From: Flavobacteriales bacterium CG_4_9_14_3_um_filter_32_8
GTDB taxonomy: Bacteria > Bacteroidota > Bacteroidia > Flavobacteriales_E > Vicingaceae
Direction: 5' to 3'
Length of the DNA stretch: 24,283 bases
NCBI GenBank assembly: GCA_002790175.1
Contig: PFUQ01000160.1
Span: forward strand, 1 to 24,283
The number at the start of each line of letters is the position of its first letter. Position 1 is the first letter of the stretch. A program made the position numbers and the translations under genes. Below the pieces are notes generated by a model, which searched no databases, was not told the origin of the DNA, and worked only from the letters and a program-made list of their open reading frames with translations. Below are positions 6,411-13,488 of the stretch, piece by piece.

Positions 6411-8959
6411 TTGTTGTTGTTTTTAATCGTATTAAATTCTTCTTTTAATTCTACACAAGCTTGATTACAAATATTTTCTAGTTGCAAAACCATGCTGTGA
6501 ATTACATCTGTTTGTTGTTGTGTACTCGCATATTCTTGGACTTTTTTTGCCATGTTTTCAAAATCGGTATGTATGCCCATTATTGAAAACGAAGGTATCA
6601 TTTTATGCACTGCCGCTTGTAAGGAGTTCCAATCTTTATTTTGCAAACTTTGTTTCATTGTTTTAATTAAAGGCGGTGTTTGTTCCAAATAAAGGGATAT
6701 CATTTCCATCATTAATGTTGGATTTGATTTAGTACGGTGTGTTAAATAATCTAAATCCGTGCATTTTAATGATTTTTTTTGACTGAATCCGTCCTCTTTT
6801 GACTCATTAATAATGGTAGTTTTCTTTACCAAGCCAATTATTTTACTGTACAGTAGTTTTTCGTCAACAGGTTTAGCAATATAGTCGTTCATACCCACTG
6901 CTTTGCATTTTGCTAAATCAACCGTAGTTACATCGGCGGTTAAGGCAATGATGGGTATTTTTGAATTCAGTGTGTTTCTAATGTAAGCTGTAGCTTCAAA
7001 CCCATTCATTATAGGCATTTGCAAGTCCATTAGAATAATGTCGTATGATTTTGCTGCTAGTTTTTCAATGGCTATTTTACCATTACCTGCAATATCTCTG
7101 TCAAATCCAAAATCATCTAACAAGGTTTTCATCAACAATTGATTGAGAGCAATGTCTTCTACCACCAACACTTTTATGTTTTTTATTTCGTCGTCTAATT
7201 CTATTAGTGTTGCGTCATCTTCTACTTCCTCGTCTGTTTTTTCAAAACTTAAGGTAAAACTAAATGTTGAACCTTCGTCAATAGTACTTTTTACGTGAAT
7301 ACTTCCTCCTTGTGGTTCAACCAATTGTTTAACAATGGCTAAACCTAAACCTGTTCCGCCATACAACCTAGACGTACCGCTTGTTGCTTGCTGAAAATCG
7401 TTAAAAATAGTTGCTATTTTAGTTTTTGCAATTCCTATTCCTGTATCGGTAACCGAAAATTCAAGAGTTACTTGTTCTTCATCTTCGTTAAGCATACGAA
7501 CACTTACTGTAATTGTTCCTCGAGTGGTAAATTTTACAGCATTGCTTACTAAATTTAAAATAATTTGATGTAAACGTACTGGGTCGCCAATGATTACTTT
7601 TGGAATTTTCTCATCGTACTCTTTTATCAGTACTAAATTCTTTTCCTGAATTTTTGTTTCAAATAAATGTATCATCGCCGATAAAGAATCGGCTAATTTA
7701 AAAGGGGTTTGTTCAAAAGTCATTTTTCCAGCATCCACTTTGGCTAAATCTAAAATATCATTAATCAATACAATTAACGCATTACCACTAACTTTTATAG
7801 CATTTAAGTATTCTTTTTGTTTGGCTGTTAAATCGGTTTTTAACACCACTTTGGTAAACCCAATAATGGCATTCATGGGCGTACGAATTTCGTGGCTCAT
7901 GTTCGATAAAAATTGTTGTTTTGCTTTTACTGCATCTTCTGCAATTCTAGTCGAACACTCCGCTTTTATTTTTGCTTCCTCAGCTATAGTTGTTGCTAAT
8001 TCTGCAAAAACTTTGGCTTCGGTCAATTCAGCTTCAAATCGTTTTTGTTCGGTAATATCTCTTGCTACCACAACAGCACCAAGCACTTCTCCATTATCGT
8101 TTTTATATACCGAACCGTTAAATAATACATCGGTAAACTTATGGTCTTTTATGGTTAACGGGTAATCAACCACAAAACCTTTTTTAAACACTTGCTGATA
8201 CCCTTTTTTAGCTTTAGCTGGGTTGGTAAAATAGTCGCAAAAGTTAGAATTGATTAAATCCTCTCGCGAAACACCTGTTACTTTTACTGTTGCCTGATTC
8301 ATATCGGTAATTTTACCATCTGGACTTATCGTAAATAACGGATCTCGACTTGCTTCAATTAAACTCAATGAATATTGAGAAGCTAATTTTGCAGAATTAC
8401 TCAGTGCTTCCAATTCTTTATTGGCAATTTCCCGTTTATCTTTCTCTTTGTTTTGAAATACCAATTCAATATCAGCAATTACCAACTCTGCTGCTCGTTT
8501 TTGTTTTTCTTTCGATTGAAAAATGAGTTCTTTGTTAGCTATCACTAATTCTAAAGCACGTTTTTCTTTTTCTTGGTTTTGAAAAAGAAGTTCTTTATTC
8601 GCAATACCTAATTCATTAGCTCTTTTTTCTTTTTCATCGTTTTGAAAAGCTAACTCCTTATTTGCAATTACTAATTCCGCAGCTCGTTTTTCTTTTTCAT
8701 CATTTTGAAAAGCAAGCTCTTTGTTGGCTATACTTAATTCATTGGCTCGTTTTTCTTTTTCATCGTTTTGAAAAGCTAACTCCTTATTTGCAATAACTAA
8801 TTCTGCAGCTCTTTTTTCTTTTTCATCATTTTGAAAAGCCAATTCTTTGTTGGCAATGCCTAATTCATTGGCTCGTTTTTCTTTTTCATCATTTTGAAAA
8901 GCAAGCTCTTTGTTAGCTAAGATTAAGTCGTATTTATCAGATTTTTTATTTCCAGTCAT
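6407..8959 (-). CDS. Hybrid sensor histidine kinase with N-terminal tandem coiled-coil repeats
   Basis: An 850-residue soluble hybrid kinase. In order: eight 21-residue repeats of the ANKELAFQNDEKEKRANEL type (residues 15-178), a PAS domain (about 195-305), a HisKA dimerisation domain with phospho-His H356 in SHEIRTPMN, an ATPase domain (N-box NLVSNAVKFT at 469-478, G1 DTGIGIA at 505-511, G2 GGTGLGL at 534-540), a receiver with D645 (IILMDLQMP), and an HPt domain with H785 (AAVHKM). No transmembrane helix is visible, so it should sense a cytoplasmic cue through PAS. It is a complete phosphorelay, most likely ending on the receiver encoded next to it. It lies 24 nt after the AraC-type gene and shares its promoter. 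Confidence 0.95.
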   Translation of the reverse strand: MTGNKKSDKYDLILANKELAFQNDEKEKRANELGIANKELAFQNDEKEKRAAELVIANKELAFQNDEKEKRANELSIANKELAFQNDEKEKRAAELVIANKELAFQNDEKEKRANELGIANKELLFQNQEKEKRALELVIANKELIFQSKEKQKRAAELVIADIELVFQNKEKDKREIANKELEALSNSAKLASQYSLSLIEASRDPLFTISPDGKITDMNQATVKVTGVSREDLINSNFCDYFTNPAKAKKGYQQVFKKGFVVDYPLTIKDHKFTDVLFNGSVYKNDNGEVLGAVVVARDITEQKRFEAELTEAKVFAELATTIAEEAKIKAECSTRIAEDAVKAKQQFLSNMSHEIRTPMNAIIGFTKVVLKTDLTAKQKEYLNAIKVSGNALIVLINDILDLAKVDAGKMTFEQTPFKLADSLSAMIHLFETKIQEKNLVLIKEYDEKIPKVIIGDPVRLHQIILNLVSNAVKFTTRGTITVSVRMLNEDEEQVTLEFSVTDTGIGIAKTKIATIFNDFQQATSGTSRLYGGTGLGLAIVKQLVEPQGGSIHVKSTIDEGSTFSFTLSFEKTDEEVEDDATLIELDDEIKNIKVLVVEDIALNQLLMKTLLDDFGFDRDIAGNGKIAIEKLAAKSYDIILMDLQMPIMNGFEATAYIRNTLNSKIPIIALTADVTTVDLAKCKAVGMNDYIAKPVDEKLLYSKIIGLVKKTTIINESKEDGFSQKKSLKCTDLDYLTHRTKSNPTLMMEMISLYLEQTPPLIKTMKQSLQNKDWNSLQAAVHKMIPSFSIMGIHTDFENMAKKVQEYASTQQQTDVIHSMVLQLENICNQACVELKEEFNTIKNNNK
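8425..8917 (-). repeat. 63-bp tandem repeat inside the kinase gene (8 units)
   Basis: About eight direct units of 63 bp, each coding for 21 residues beginning ANKEL (residues 15-178). 21 residues equal three heptads, so the coiled coil stays in register whatever the number of units. Units 1-5 are nearly identical and alternate between ANEL(G/S)I and AAELVI endings, as if a 126-bp pair had been duplicated. Units 6-8 are more diverged. Confidence 0.9.
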
Positions 8960-8983
8960 CTTTATTTATGATAATTTCTTTTT

Positions 8984-9544
8984 TCAAATATCTTCTATGG
9001 GGCTTCGACGTTTATCTTTCAATTGTTTAAAATGTGATGGAGATAATCCAGTCATTTTTTTAAATTGATTGGATAAATGTGCAACACTGCTGTAATTCAT
9101 TTTCCAAGCAATTTCGGAAATGTTTAACTCTCCATAAATAATGAGTTCCTTGATGCGTTCAATTTTGTGAGCAATAATAAATTGCTCAATAGTGGTGCCT
9201 TGTACCTCAGAAAAAAGGTTTGCCATATACGTATAGTCGTAGTTTAACTTTTCGCTTAAAAAATCAGAAAAATTCACTTTAATCATTTCATCGGTATAAT
9301 GTACCATTTCAACAATTACATTTTTAATTTTTTCAATCAACATGGCTCTTTTATCGTCCATTAACTCCAAACCAGAAAGGTGTAGCCCAGCTTTTATTTG
9401 CTCACGCTGCTCCATGGTAATGTTTTCCATGATTTCTACCTCACCTAATTCTACAGGAGTAAAATGCAATCCCAGTTTTTTCAACTCTTCTCTCACCGCC
9501 ATTTTGCAGCGGTTGCTTACCATATATTTGATGTAGATTTTCAA
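8984..9544 (-). CDS. AraC-family transcriptional regulator with a small ferredoxin-like N-terminal domain
   Basis: A 186-residue protein. The C-terminal half (about residues 85-175) is an AraC-type double helix-turn-helix: the first HTH around DFLSEKLNYDYTYMANLFSE, and the second around LNISEIAWKMNYSSVAHLSN followed by the signature QFKKMTGLSPSHFK. The N-terminal 60 residues (MKIYIKYMV..., VELGEVEIME) look like a small alpha/beta domain resembling a heavy-metal-associated fold but without its CxxC. From memory, this architecture is common in Bacteroidota beside stress genes. It heads an operon with the hybrid kinase and receiver. Its own promoter carries the 21-bp direct repeats also found at two other promoters here, and AraC-family proteins typically bind such tandem half-sites. 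It is therefore the best candidate for the activator of this regulon. Confidence 0.88.
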   Translation of the reverse strand: MKIYIKYMVSNRCKMAVREELKKLGLHFTPVELGEVEIMENITMEQREQIKAGLHLSGLELMDDKRAMLIEKIKNVIVEMVHYTDEMIKVNFSDFLSEKLNYDYTYMANLFSEVQGTTIEQFIIAHKIERIKELIIYGELNISEIAWKMNYSSVAHLSNQFKKMTGLSPSHFKQLKDKRRSPIEDI

Positions 9545-9571
9545 ATTAAATTATTTAAAAGAGTTGGTAGC

Positions 9572-9638
9572 CAAAGGTGGCAACTTAACAATTTAAAAAG
9601 TTACATAACTATTTTAAAAAGTTACATAATTCACAGAT
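9572..9638 (-). promoter_or_regulatory. Activator-type promoter with 21-bp direct repeats (copy C)
   Basis: The repeats are GTTACATAAC (9600-9609) and GTTACATAATTCACAGAT (9621-9638), 21 bp apart. The distal box differs from copies A and B at two positions of 18. The -7 element is CAAAGGTG (9572-9579), CACCTTTG when transcribed, 20 nt from the proximal repeat. The start near 9565 gives a leader of about 20 nt before the AraC-type gene, implying autoregulation if that protein is the activator. Confidence 0.75.
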
Positions 9639-9962
9639 TTGTACAATGTGTTTCGTTTTAAAAAATTAGTTACTTAAAAAGGAAGGAAGGAGAAAATACA
9701 AGAACTTTAAAGATGTATCCAACAGAAAGATTCCTTTTTTGTGTAAGATAAGCAAAATCTTCAACAAGATTGGCATTATTCTCATTTGTTTTAAATTACC
9801 GAAGCGAATAAAATTGAATGGTGATAAAAAAATTACTAACTTTGGGTAATAAAAACTTAAATTGTAACTATTCAGTACATTAAGACATTCTAAATCAAAA
9901 ACATAAAACTAAAACCTTATAGTAATCGGGAATTTAAATTTTCCAACATCAAGAAAGACTTT
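9639..9962. other. Noncoding stretch before the transposase region
   Basis: AT-rich DNA without a supportable gene on either strand. It contains one promoter-like signal on the + strand (9814-9844) and nothing else I can name. Together with the hairpins and gene fragment up to 10169 it forms a gap of about 625 bp between the AraC-type gene and the transposase. Confidence 0.5.
9814..9844 (+). promoter_or_regulatory. Orphan Bacteroidota-type promoter
   Basis: TTG (9814-9816), 20 nt, then TAACTTTG (9837-9844) fits the TTG/TAnnTTTG pattern. The next gene, the transposase at 10170, is about 320 nt beyond the predicted start near 9851. A transcript would carry the hairpins described below as a structured leader, or belong to a lost gene. 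Confidence 0.4.
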
Positions 9963-9977
9963 CCTGCGACAGGCAGG
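9963..9977. repeat. Short GC-rich hairpin
   Basis: CCTGC (9963-9967) pairs with GCAGG (9973-9977) across a 5-nt loop. It is GC-rich within AT-rich DNA and is the first of a series of small hairpins around the transposase gene. Confidence 0.55.
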
Positions 9978-9985
9978 TAACTTTG

Positions 9986-10084
9986 GAAATCAGCGAATTA
10001 AACAATGTTATATAGGATGATTTAAGTAGTAATAAAAAAATGAAATTCACCGAAGGAACACTAGAGCAACCACGAAGTGGTTGA
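9986..10084 (+). pseudogene. Possible remnant of a restriction-type gene
   Basis: One frame reads EISELNNVI, a stop at 10013-10015, then DDLSSNKK, an ATG at 10040 and MKFTEGTLEQ before it runs into the first 20-bp hairpin and stops. MKFTEG.LE is what I remember as a start found on HsdR-type restriction subunits of Bacteroidota, and the preceding residues read like coding sequence broken by a single stop codon. Only about 30 residues survive, so this is a weak call. The alternative is chance. Confidence 0.28.
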
Positions 10085-10085
10085 A
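10066..10085. repeat. REP-like hairpin, 20-bp unit, copy 1
   Basis: GCAACCACGAAGTGGTTGAA contains a perfect 7-bp stem (CAACCAC/GTGGTTG) with a GAA loop at 10067-10083. An identical 20-bp copy lies 68 bp downstream at 10134-10153, just before the transposase start. Confidence 0.8.
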
Positions 10086-10094
10086 TATGAGTAA

Positions 10095-10113
10095 CCCCGA
10101 ATGAAATTTGGGG
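10095..10113. repeat. Hairpin between the two 20-bp repeats
   Basis: CCCCGAATGAAATTTGGGG folds into an 8-bp stem (one G-T pair) with the same GAA loop as its neighbours. Together with the two flanking 20-bp hairpins it makes a hairpin triplet immediately upstream of the transposase gene. Confidence 0.7.
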
Positions 10114-10133
10114 AAAAGGAAAAGGAAGAAACC

Positions 10134-10153
10134 GCAACCACGAAGTGGTTGAA
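10134..10153. repeat. REP-like hairpin, 20-bp unit, copy 2
   Basis: Identical to the copy at 10066-10085 (GCAACCACGAAGTGGTTGAA, stem at 10135-10151). It ends 16 nt before the transposase ATG at 10170, so it could also shape translation of that gene. Confidence 0.8.
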
Positions 10154-10169
10154 CAAAAAGCAAAAGACC

Positions 10170-10616
10170 ATGAGTACTTACACTCAAATATTATATCAAA
10201 TAGTTTTCAGCACCAAGCATCGTGAGAAAACATTAATCAAAGAAACCCGACCAGAATTATTCAAAGATATTTGGGGAGTTTTGAAAAATAAAAAATGTCA
10301 TCTTTATCAAATTGGTGGCACAGAAGACCATTTGCATATTATCACAAGTATTCACCCGTCAGTTGCTTTGGCATCACTGGTCAAGGATATTAAATTGGGC
10401 GGCACAAGTTTAATCAAAGAGAAAAAAATATTTCAACATTTCAATGGGTGGCAGGATGGATATGCTGCTTTTACTTATTCAACAGAAGCAAAAAACAATT
10501 TGATTGAGTACGTCAACAATCAGGAAGCACATCATCACAAAAAAACATTTAAAGATGAGTTGATTGAATTATTAAAAGAACATGGAGTAAAATATGACGA
10601 AAAATATTTGGAGTGA
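10170..10616 (+). CDS. tnpA: IS200-like Y1 (HUH) transposase, possibly a REP-associated RAYT
   Basis: The chosen start is ATG at 10170 (MSTYTQILYQIVFSTKH), giving 148 residues, the usual IS200/REP transposase size; the frame is open further upstream but there runs through the hairpins. The HUH motif is H54-L-H56 (TEDHLHI), and the nucleophile region is Y114-V-N-N-Q118, matching the YxxxQ pattern of TnpA proteins, followed by HHHKKTF. Such enzymes cut and join single-stranded DNA at small hairpins. All catalytic residues are present, so it may be active. No TnpB gene accompanies it. Hairpins flank it on both sides (9963-10153 and 10625-10711), which suits a domesticated RAYT with its REP sequences or a short IS200-type element. 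Confidence 0.92.
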   Translation: MSTYTQILYQIVFSTKHREKTLIKETRPELFKDIWGVLKNKKCHLYQIGGTEDHLHIITSIHPSVALASLVKDIKLGGTSLIKEKKIFQHFNGWQDGYAAFTYSTEAKNNLIEYVNNQEAHHHKKTFKDELIELLKEHGVKYDEKYLE

Positions 10617-10624
10617 AATTGTTT

Positions 10625-10640
10625 AACCCCTTTTGGGGTT
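10625..10640. repeat. Hairpin just after the transposase gene
   Basis: AACCCC (10625-10630) pairs with GGGGTT (10635-10640) over a TTTT loop, 9 nt after the transposase stop. It could act as a terminator stem, although no long T-run follows, or as the right-hand recognition hairpin of the element. Confidence 0.7.
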
Positions 10641-10664
10641 AGGAGTGTATTGAGTTTTTATTTC

Positions 10665-10683
10665 CTCCGTGTTTCATGCGGAG
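10665..10683. repeat. Second downstream hairpin
   Basis: CTCCG (10665-10669) pairs with CGGAG (10679-10683) across a 9-nt loop. Part of the downstream hairpin cluster. Confidence 0.5.
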
Positions 10684-10694
10684 TTATTAATGTT

Positions 10695-10711
10695 AAAGCC
10701 CTTTGGGCTTT
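10695..10711. repeat. Third downstream hairpin
   Basis: AAAGCCC (10695-10701) pairs perfectly with GGGCTTT (10705-10711) over a TTT loop. Stem length and loop size match the upstream hairpins. Confidence 0.65.
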
Positions 10712-10985
10712 TCAAAACTCAAAATAGACTCCTTTAAAATCAGCTAATCAAAAAAGAGTTATGGAGAAGAAACATAGGTTTATCAACGTATCGTTTATTT
10801 TAAAATAAGGTGTTAATGCTACTGCGTGGTATCGTCCACTCTAACGAGAAAACGAATTATGTATAAATAAATTTTAAACATAGTATTATCTATATAAAGC
10901 AAAGCTTCAATGGTTGTTTTAGTGTTAAAATTTGAACTATGTGGCTAAAAATATTACTGAATAGGAACCTTTGAATTTAATTATT
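10712..10985. other. Noncoding stretch before the esterase gene
   Basis: AT-rich DNA with a short GC-richer patch near 10820-10855. No gene is supportable. Two loose matches to the -7 element on the + strand (AAAATTTG at 10927-10934, AACCTTTG at 10966-10973) could serve the esterase gene, but neither has a well-placed TTG upstream. Confidence 0.4.
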
Positions 10986-12131
10986 ATGAAAAAATTACTT
11001 TTTACTTGCCTTTTTCTACCCACTTGTTTTTGCTTTAGTCAACAAACAATTAACGGTAGCATTATACACGATGGTTTACAACGAACTTATATTTTATATA
11101 TTCCTGCCTCTTATACAGCTGGAACTCCCGCTCCATTAGTTATCAATTTTCATGGTTATACGAGTAATGCCAATGATCAAATGTATTATGGAGATTTTCG
11201 CCCAATAGCTGATACCGCAGGATTTTTATTGGTTCACCCAATGGGAACATTAGATGGTCAGGGTCAAACTTATTGGAATGCAAATTGGGGCGGAACTGTC
11301 GATGATATAGGCTTTACCGAAGCATTGATAGATTCTTTAGCACAATTGTATTCCGTTAATCTCGATAGAGTTTATAGCACAGGAATGTCTAATGGTGGAT
11401 TTATGAGTTATACATTAGCTTGTTCGCTTAGTAATCGTATTGCAGCTATCGCCTCAGTTACAGGGACCATGAATGTTAACCAATCATTAACTTGTAACCC
11501 ACAGCATCCTATGCCAGTAATGGAAATTCATGGAACAGCCGATGGAACAGTTCCTTATAACGGTTTAGCTGGCTCTATGGAGTCTATTAACAATACACTT
11601 AATTATTGGATAGGATTTAATCAATGTGATGTTTCTCCAATTGTTACCAATGTACCCGATATTAACACTTTTGATGGGTGTACTGCAGAACATTATATTT
11701 ATAAAAATGGCAACAATGGTGTGGAGATTGAACATTATAAAATAATTAATGGGGCACATACTTGGCCTGGAGCACCAATAGTTATTGGGACAACAAATTA
11801 TGATATTAATGCATCTCTAAAAATATGGGAATTTTTTGCTCAATATGATATCAATGGAAAAATAACACCACTTGGAACTGATAATTTAAATGAACCCAAA
11901 TTAGCCATTACTATTTTTCCTAACCCAACAAATACAGTTATTAATATCACAACCCATAGTCTTCTTGGAACTACGTTTAACTTATTTGATATGTCTGGTA
12001 AAAAGGTAGTTGATGTGCTACTATCTAAAAAATTAACCAATATAGATGTTACCTCTTTTCCAAAGGGAATTTATTATTATCAGTTGCTTCATGAAGAAGA
12101 AAACCATTCGGGAAAACTAGTTGTTTTTTAG
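10986..12131 (+). CDS. Secreted PHB-depolymerase/feruloyl-esterase-like hydrolase with T9SS tail
   Basis: The start is ATG at 10986 (MKKLLFTCLFLPTCFCFSQ), a clear signal peptide ending at FSQ, giving 381 residues. The catalytic alpha/beta-hydrolase domain (about residues 20-290) belongs to the LpqC-type esterase family: oxyanion region NFHGY (residues 54-58), nucleophile S135 in GMSNGG, acid D186 in GTADGTVPYNG, and H258 in NGAHTWPG. The last 75 residues (ITIFPNPTNTVIN, SGKKV, FPKGIYYYQL, ending GKLVVF) form a type A T9SS sorting domain, so the enzyme is exported across the outer membrane. Likely substrates are polyester or ester-linked plant polymers; the exact one is not readable. It stands alone on the + strand, converging with the SiaC-like gene 12 nt away. 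Confidence 0.9.
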   Translation: MKKLLFTCLFLPTCFCFSQQTINGSIIHDGLQRTYILYIPASYTAGTPAPLVINFHGYTSNANDQMYYGDFRPIADTAGFLLVHPMGTLDGQGQTYWNANWGGTVDDIGFTEALIDSLAQLYSVNLDRVYSTGMSNGGFMSYTLACSLSNRIAAIASVTGTMNVNQSLTCNPQHPMPVMEIHGTADGTVPYNGLAGSMESINNTLNYWIGFNQCDVSPIVTNVPDINTFDGCTAEHYIYKNGNNGVEIEHYKIINGAHTWPGAPIVIGTTNYDINASLKIWEFFAQYDINGKITPLGTDNLNEPKLAITIFPNPTNTVINITTHSLLGTTFNLFDMSGKKVVDVLLSKKLTNIDVTSFPKGIYYYQLLHEEENHSGKLVVF

Positions 12132-12143
12132 ACTGTTTACTAA

Positions 12144-12515
12144 CTATTTTATTATTTTAAAATTAAATGGAACATTAATAATAAGGCTATAATCTTGTCC
12201 TATTTCCAGCATTTCTAAATCATCTTCATCGTGATACCAATTTATGATAACATTTCCTTTGGTAGTATGGATGTGTTGTAAAGTTCTTAATATATTCAAA
12301 ATACATTTGGAAGAACCTGTATTAAAATACTCTAGTTTAAAATCCACATTGGTATAATCTGCCGGAGTATTGTTGTAATTTTCTAGTGCATTTAATAAAG
12401 GTTCATAAAATTCTATCGAATTTTCGGGCAATGATTTTCCTTCAATTAATAAACTTCCTTCTAAAGCATCGAATGCTATAGTTGGAGTTTCATAAGTTCC
12501 TTTTATAATTATCAT
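12144..12515 (-). CDS. SiaC-family regulatory phosphoprotein (DUF1987), first copy
   Basis: A 123-residue protein with the family pattern: an N-terminal strand pair (TYETPTIAFDALEGSLLIEG), the GKSLPENSIEFYEPL segment (residues 26-40), and LEYFNTGSSKCIL (residues 61-73) preceding a helix. In Pseudomonas SiaC a threonine in this last region is phosphorylated by the kinase SiaB and dephosphorylated by the PP2C phosphatase SiaA; T66 here is the probable equivalent. The gene is last in the leftward operon with the PD40-PKD and unknown secreted proteins (11-nt gap). The matching phosphatase, kinase and a second SiaC-like protein are encoded in the divergent operon, so it is presumably a target of the same switch. 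Its output partner is unknown. Confidence 0.88.
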   Translation of the reverse strand: MIIIKGTYETPTIAFDALEGSLLIEGKSLPENSIEFYEPLLNALENYNNTPADYTNVDFKLEYFNTGSSKCILNILRTLQHIHTTKGNVIINWYHDEDDLEMLEIGQDYSLIINVPFNFKIIK

Positions 12516-12526
12516 AGGTATATTTT

Positions 12527-13486
12527 TTATTTTTTCACAGGTTTTATTCCTATTAATTTTTTTGGAATAGCACCAATAGGTATTGAATGAAATTGCAAAA
12601 ATTGATCTCGCTGATTGACAATATAAAATACAACATTATTGTTGGATTGTGTCCCCATTTTAACAATTAAAAGGTCTAAACATGTTTTTTGGTCTTGTTT
12701 TTTCATAGGGTGTAAACTGTTTCCCCAAACCCCATCCGCAGAGGTTGCTAAACGAAGACCAGGTTGAGACATGGCTATCAGTTTAATATAGGCATCGTTA
12801 TCAAAATCAAAATTAAATTGTTTTACAGAGATGGTATTTTGATCTATATATGGATATAAATGAGAAATTTGTTGACTTTCATTTAATCGAAAAGAATACT
12901 CATACATAAAAGCATTTCCACCTTCAACAGGAATGTTATCATCATCTTTTACTGACATAAATAAACGATACAAATTTCCATCATCGCCTGAAGTACCATC
13001 AACAACCAATTTAAAAATATAACCCCCTAAATTTGGAAGATATTCTCCTTCTAGTGGGTTTATTGGTCCAAAAACAAACCATTTACCATCATAAATAGTT
13101 TCTGCCCCAAATGTTTTTGAATTAATTAAATTTCCTTTTTTGTAATTTCCAATGGGATCTTTATTTTCTTCATCTTTTTCAGAAAAACATCCAGCTCCGT
13201 ACAGCGAAAAGGTAGAGGAAGAATTAAAACCTCCTTTGTTTTCGTCATATTTTCCTCCAATATTTGGGTCAAAAATTCTGATGTAAAAGGGAGTTTTTTG
13301 TTCTTTCGGCAAGGAGAAAAATACGATTTGATTATAATCATCATCTCCCCAGTTTTTTTCTGCTTTATTTCCAAAAGTTACTAAAAAAGGAATGTTTTCG
13401 TTTTTTGCAGGAACAGCTTGTGCCTGCAATTGAATAAAATTGAAATTGAAAAGAAACATTAACGTAATACCGAATCCTTTTTTCAT
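12527..13486 (-). CDS. Secreted protein of unknown function
   Basis: A 319-residue protein starting MKKGFGITLMFLFNFNFIQLQAQ, a signal peptide with probable cleavage near LQA-Q (about residue 21). The mature part is rich in beta-forming and aromatic residues with many Asn and Asp (for example PFYIRIFDPNIGGKYDE and SSSTFSLYGAGCFSEKDE), suggesting a beta-sandwich, but I recognise no domain. It has no T9SS tail, lipobox or membrane helix. It follows the PD40-PKD gene after 2 nt and precedes the SiaC-like gene by 11 nt, so the three are made together. That tight linkage suggests a periplasmic or surface partner of the PD40-PKD protein. An internal frame on the same strand (13126-13374) is a shadow. 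Confidence 0.82.
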   Translation of the reverse strand: MKKGFGITLMFLFNFNFIQLQAQAVPAKNENIPFLVTFGNKAEKNWGDDDYNQIVFFSLPKEQKTPFYIRIFDPNIGGKYDENKGGFNSSSTFSLYGAGCFSEKDEENKDPIGNYKKGNLINSKTFGAETIYDGKWFVFGPINPLEGEYLPNLGGYIFKLVVDGTSGDDGNLYRLFMSVKDDDNIPVEGGNAFMYEYSFRLNESQQISHLYPYIDQNTISVKQFNFDFDNDAYIKLIAMSQPGLRLATSADGVWGNSLHPMKKQDQKTCLDLLIVKMGTQSNNNVVFYIVNQRDQFLQFHSIPIGAIPKKLIGIKPVKK

Positions 13487-13488
13487 AG

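Noticed and set aside
8425..8917. CRISPR-like or satellite array
   Set aside because: The 63-bp repeats are in-frame, have no spacers and translate into a continuous coiled coil within a complete kinase.
9949..10137. 62-codon minus-strand frame across the hairpins
   Set aside because: Its sequence is made largely of the hairpin repeats and it has no promoter or family resemblance.
10820..10860. Possible integron attC or small RNA in a GC-richer patch
   Set aside because: No paired R/L sites or consistent stem could be found by eye and no integrase is present.
13126..13374. 82-codon same-strand frame inside the unknown secreted protein gene
   Set aside because: Entirely inside a longer gene with signal peptide and tight operon spacing; Lys/Ile-rich translation typical of a shifted frame.
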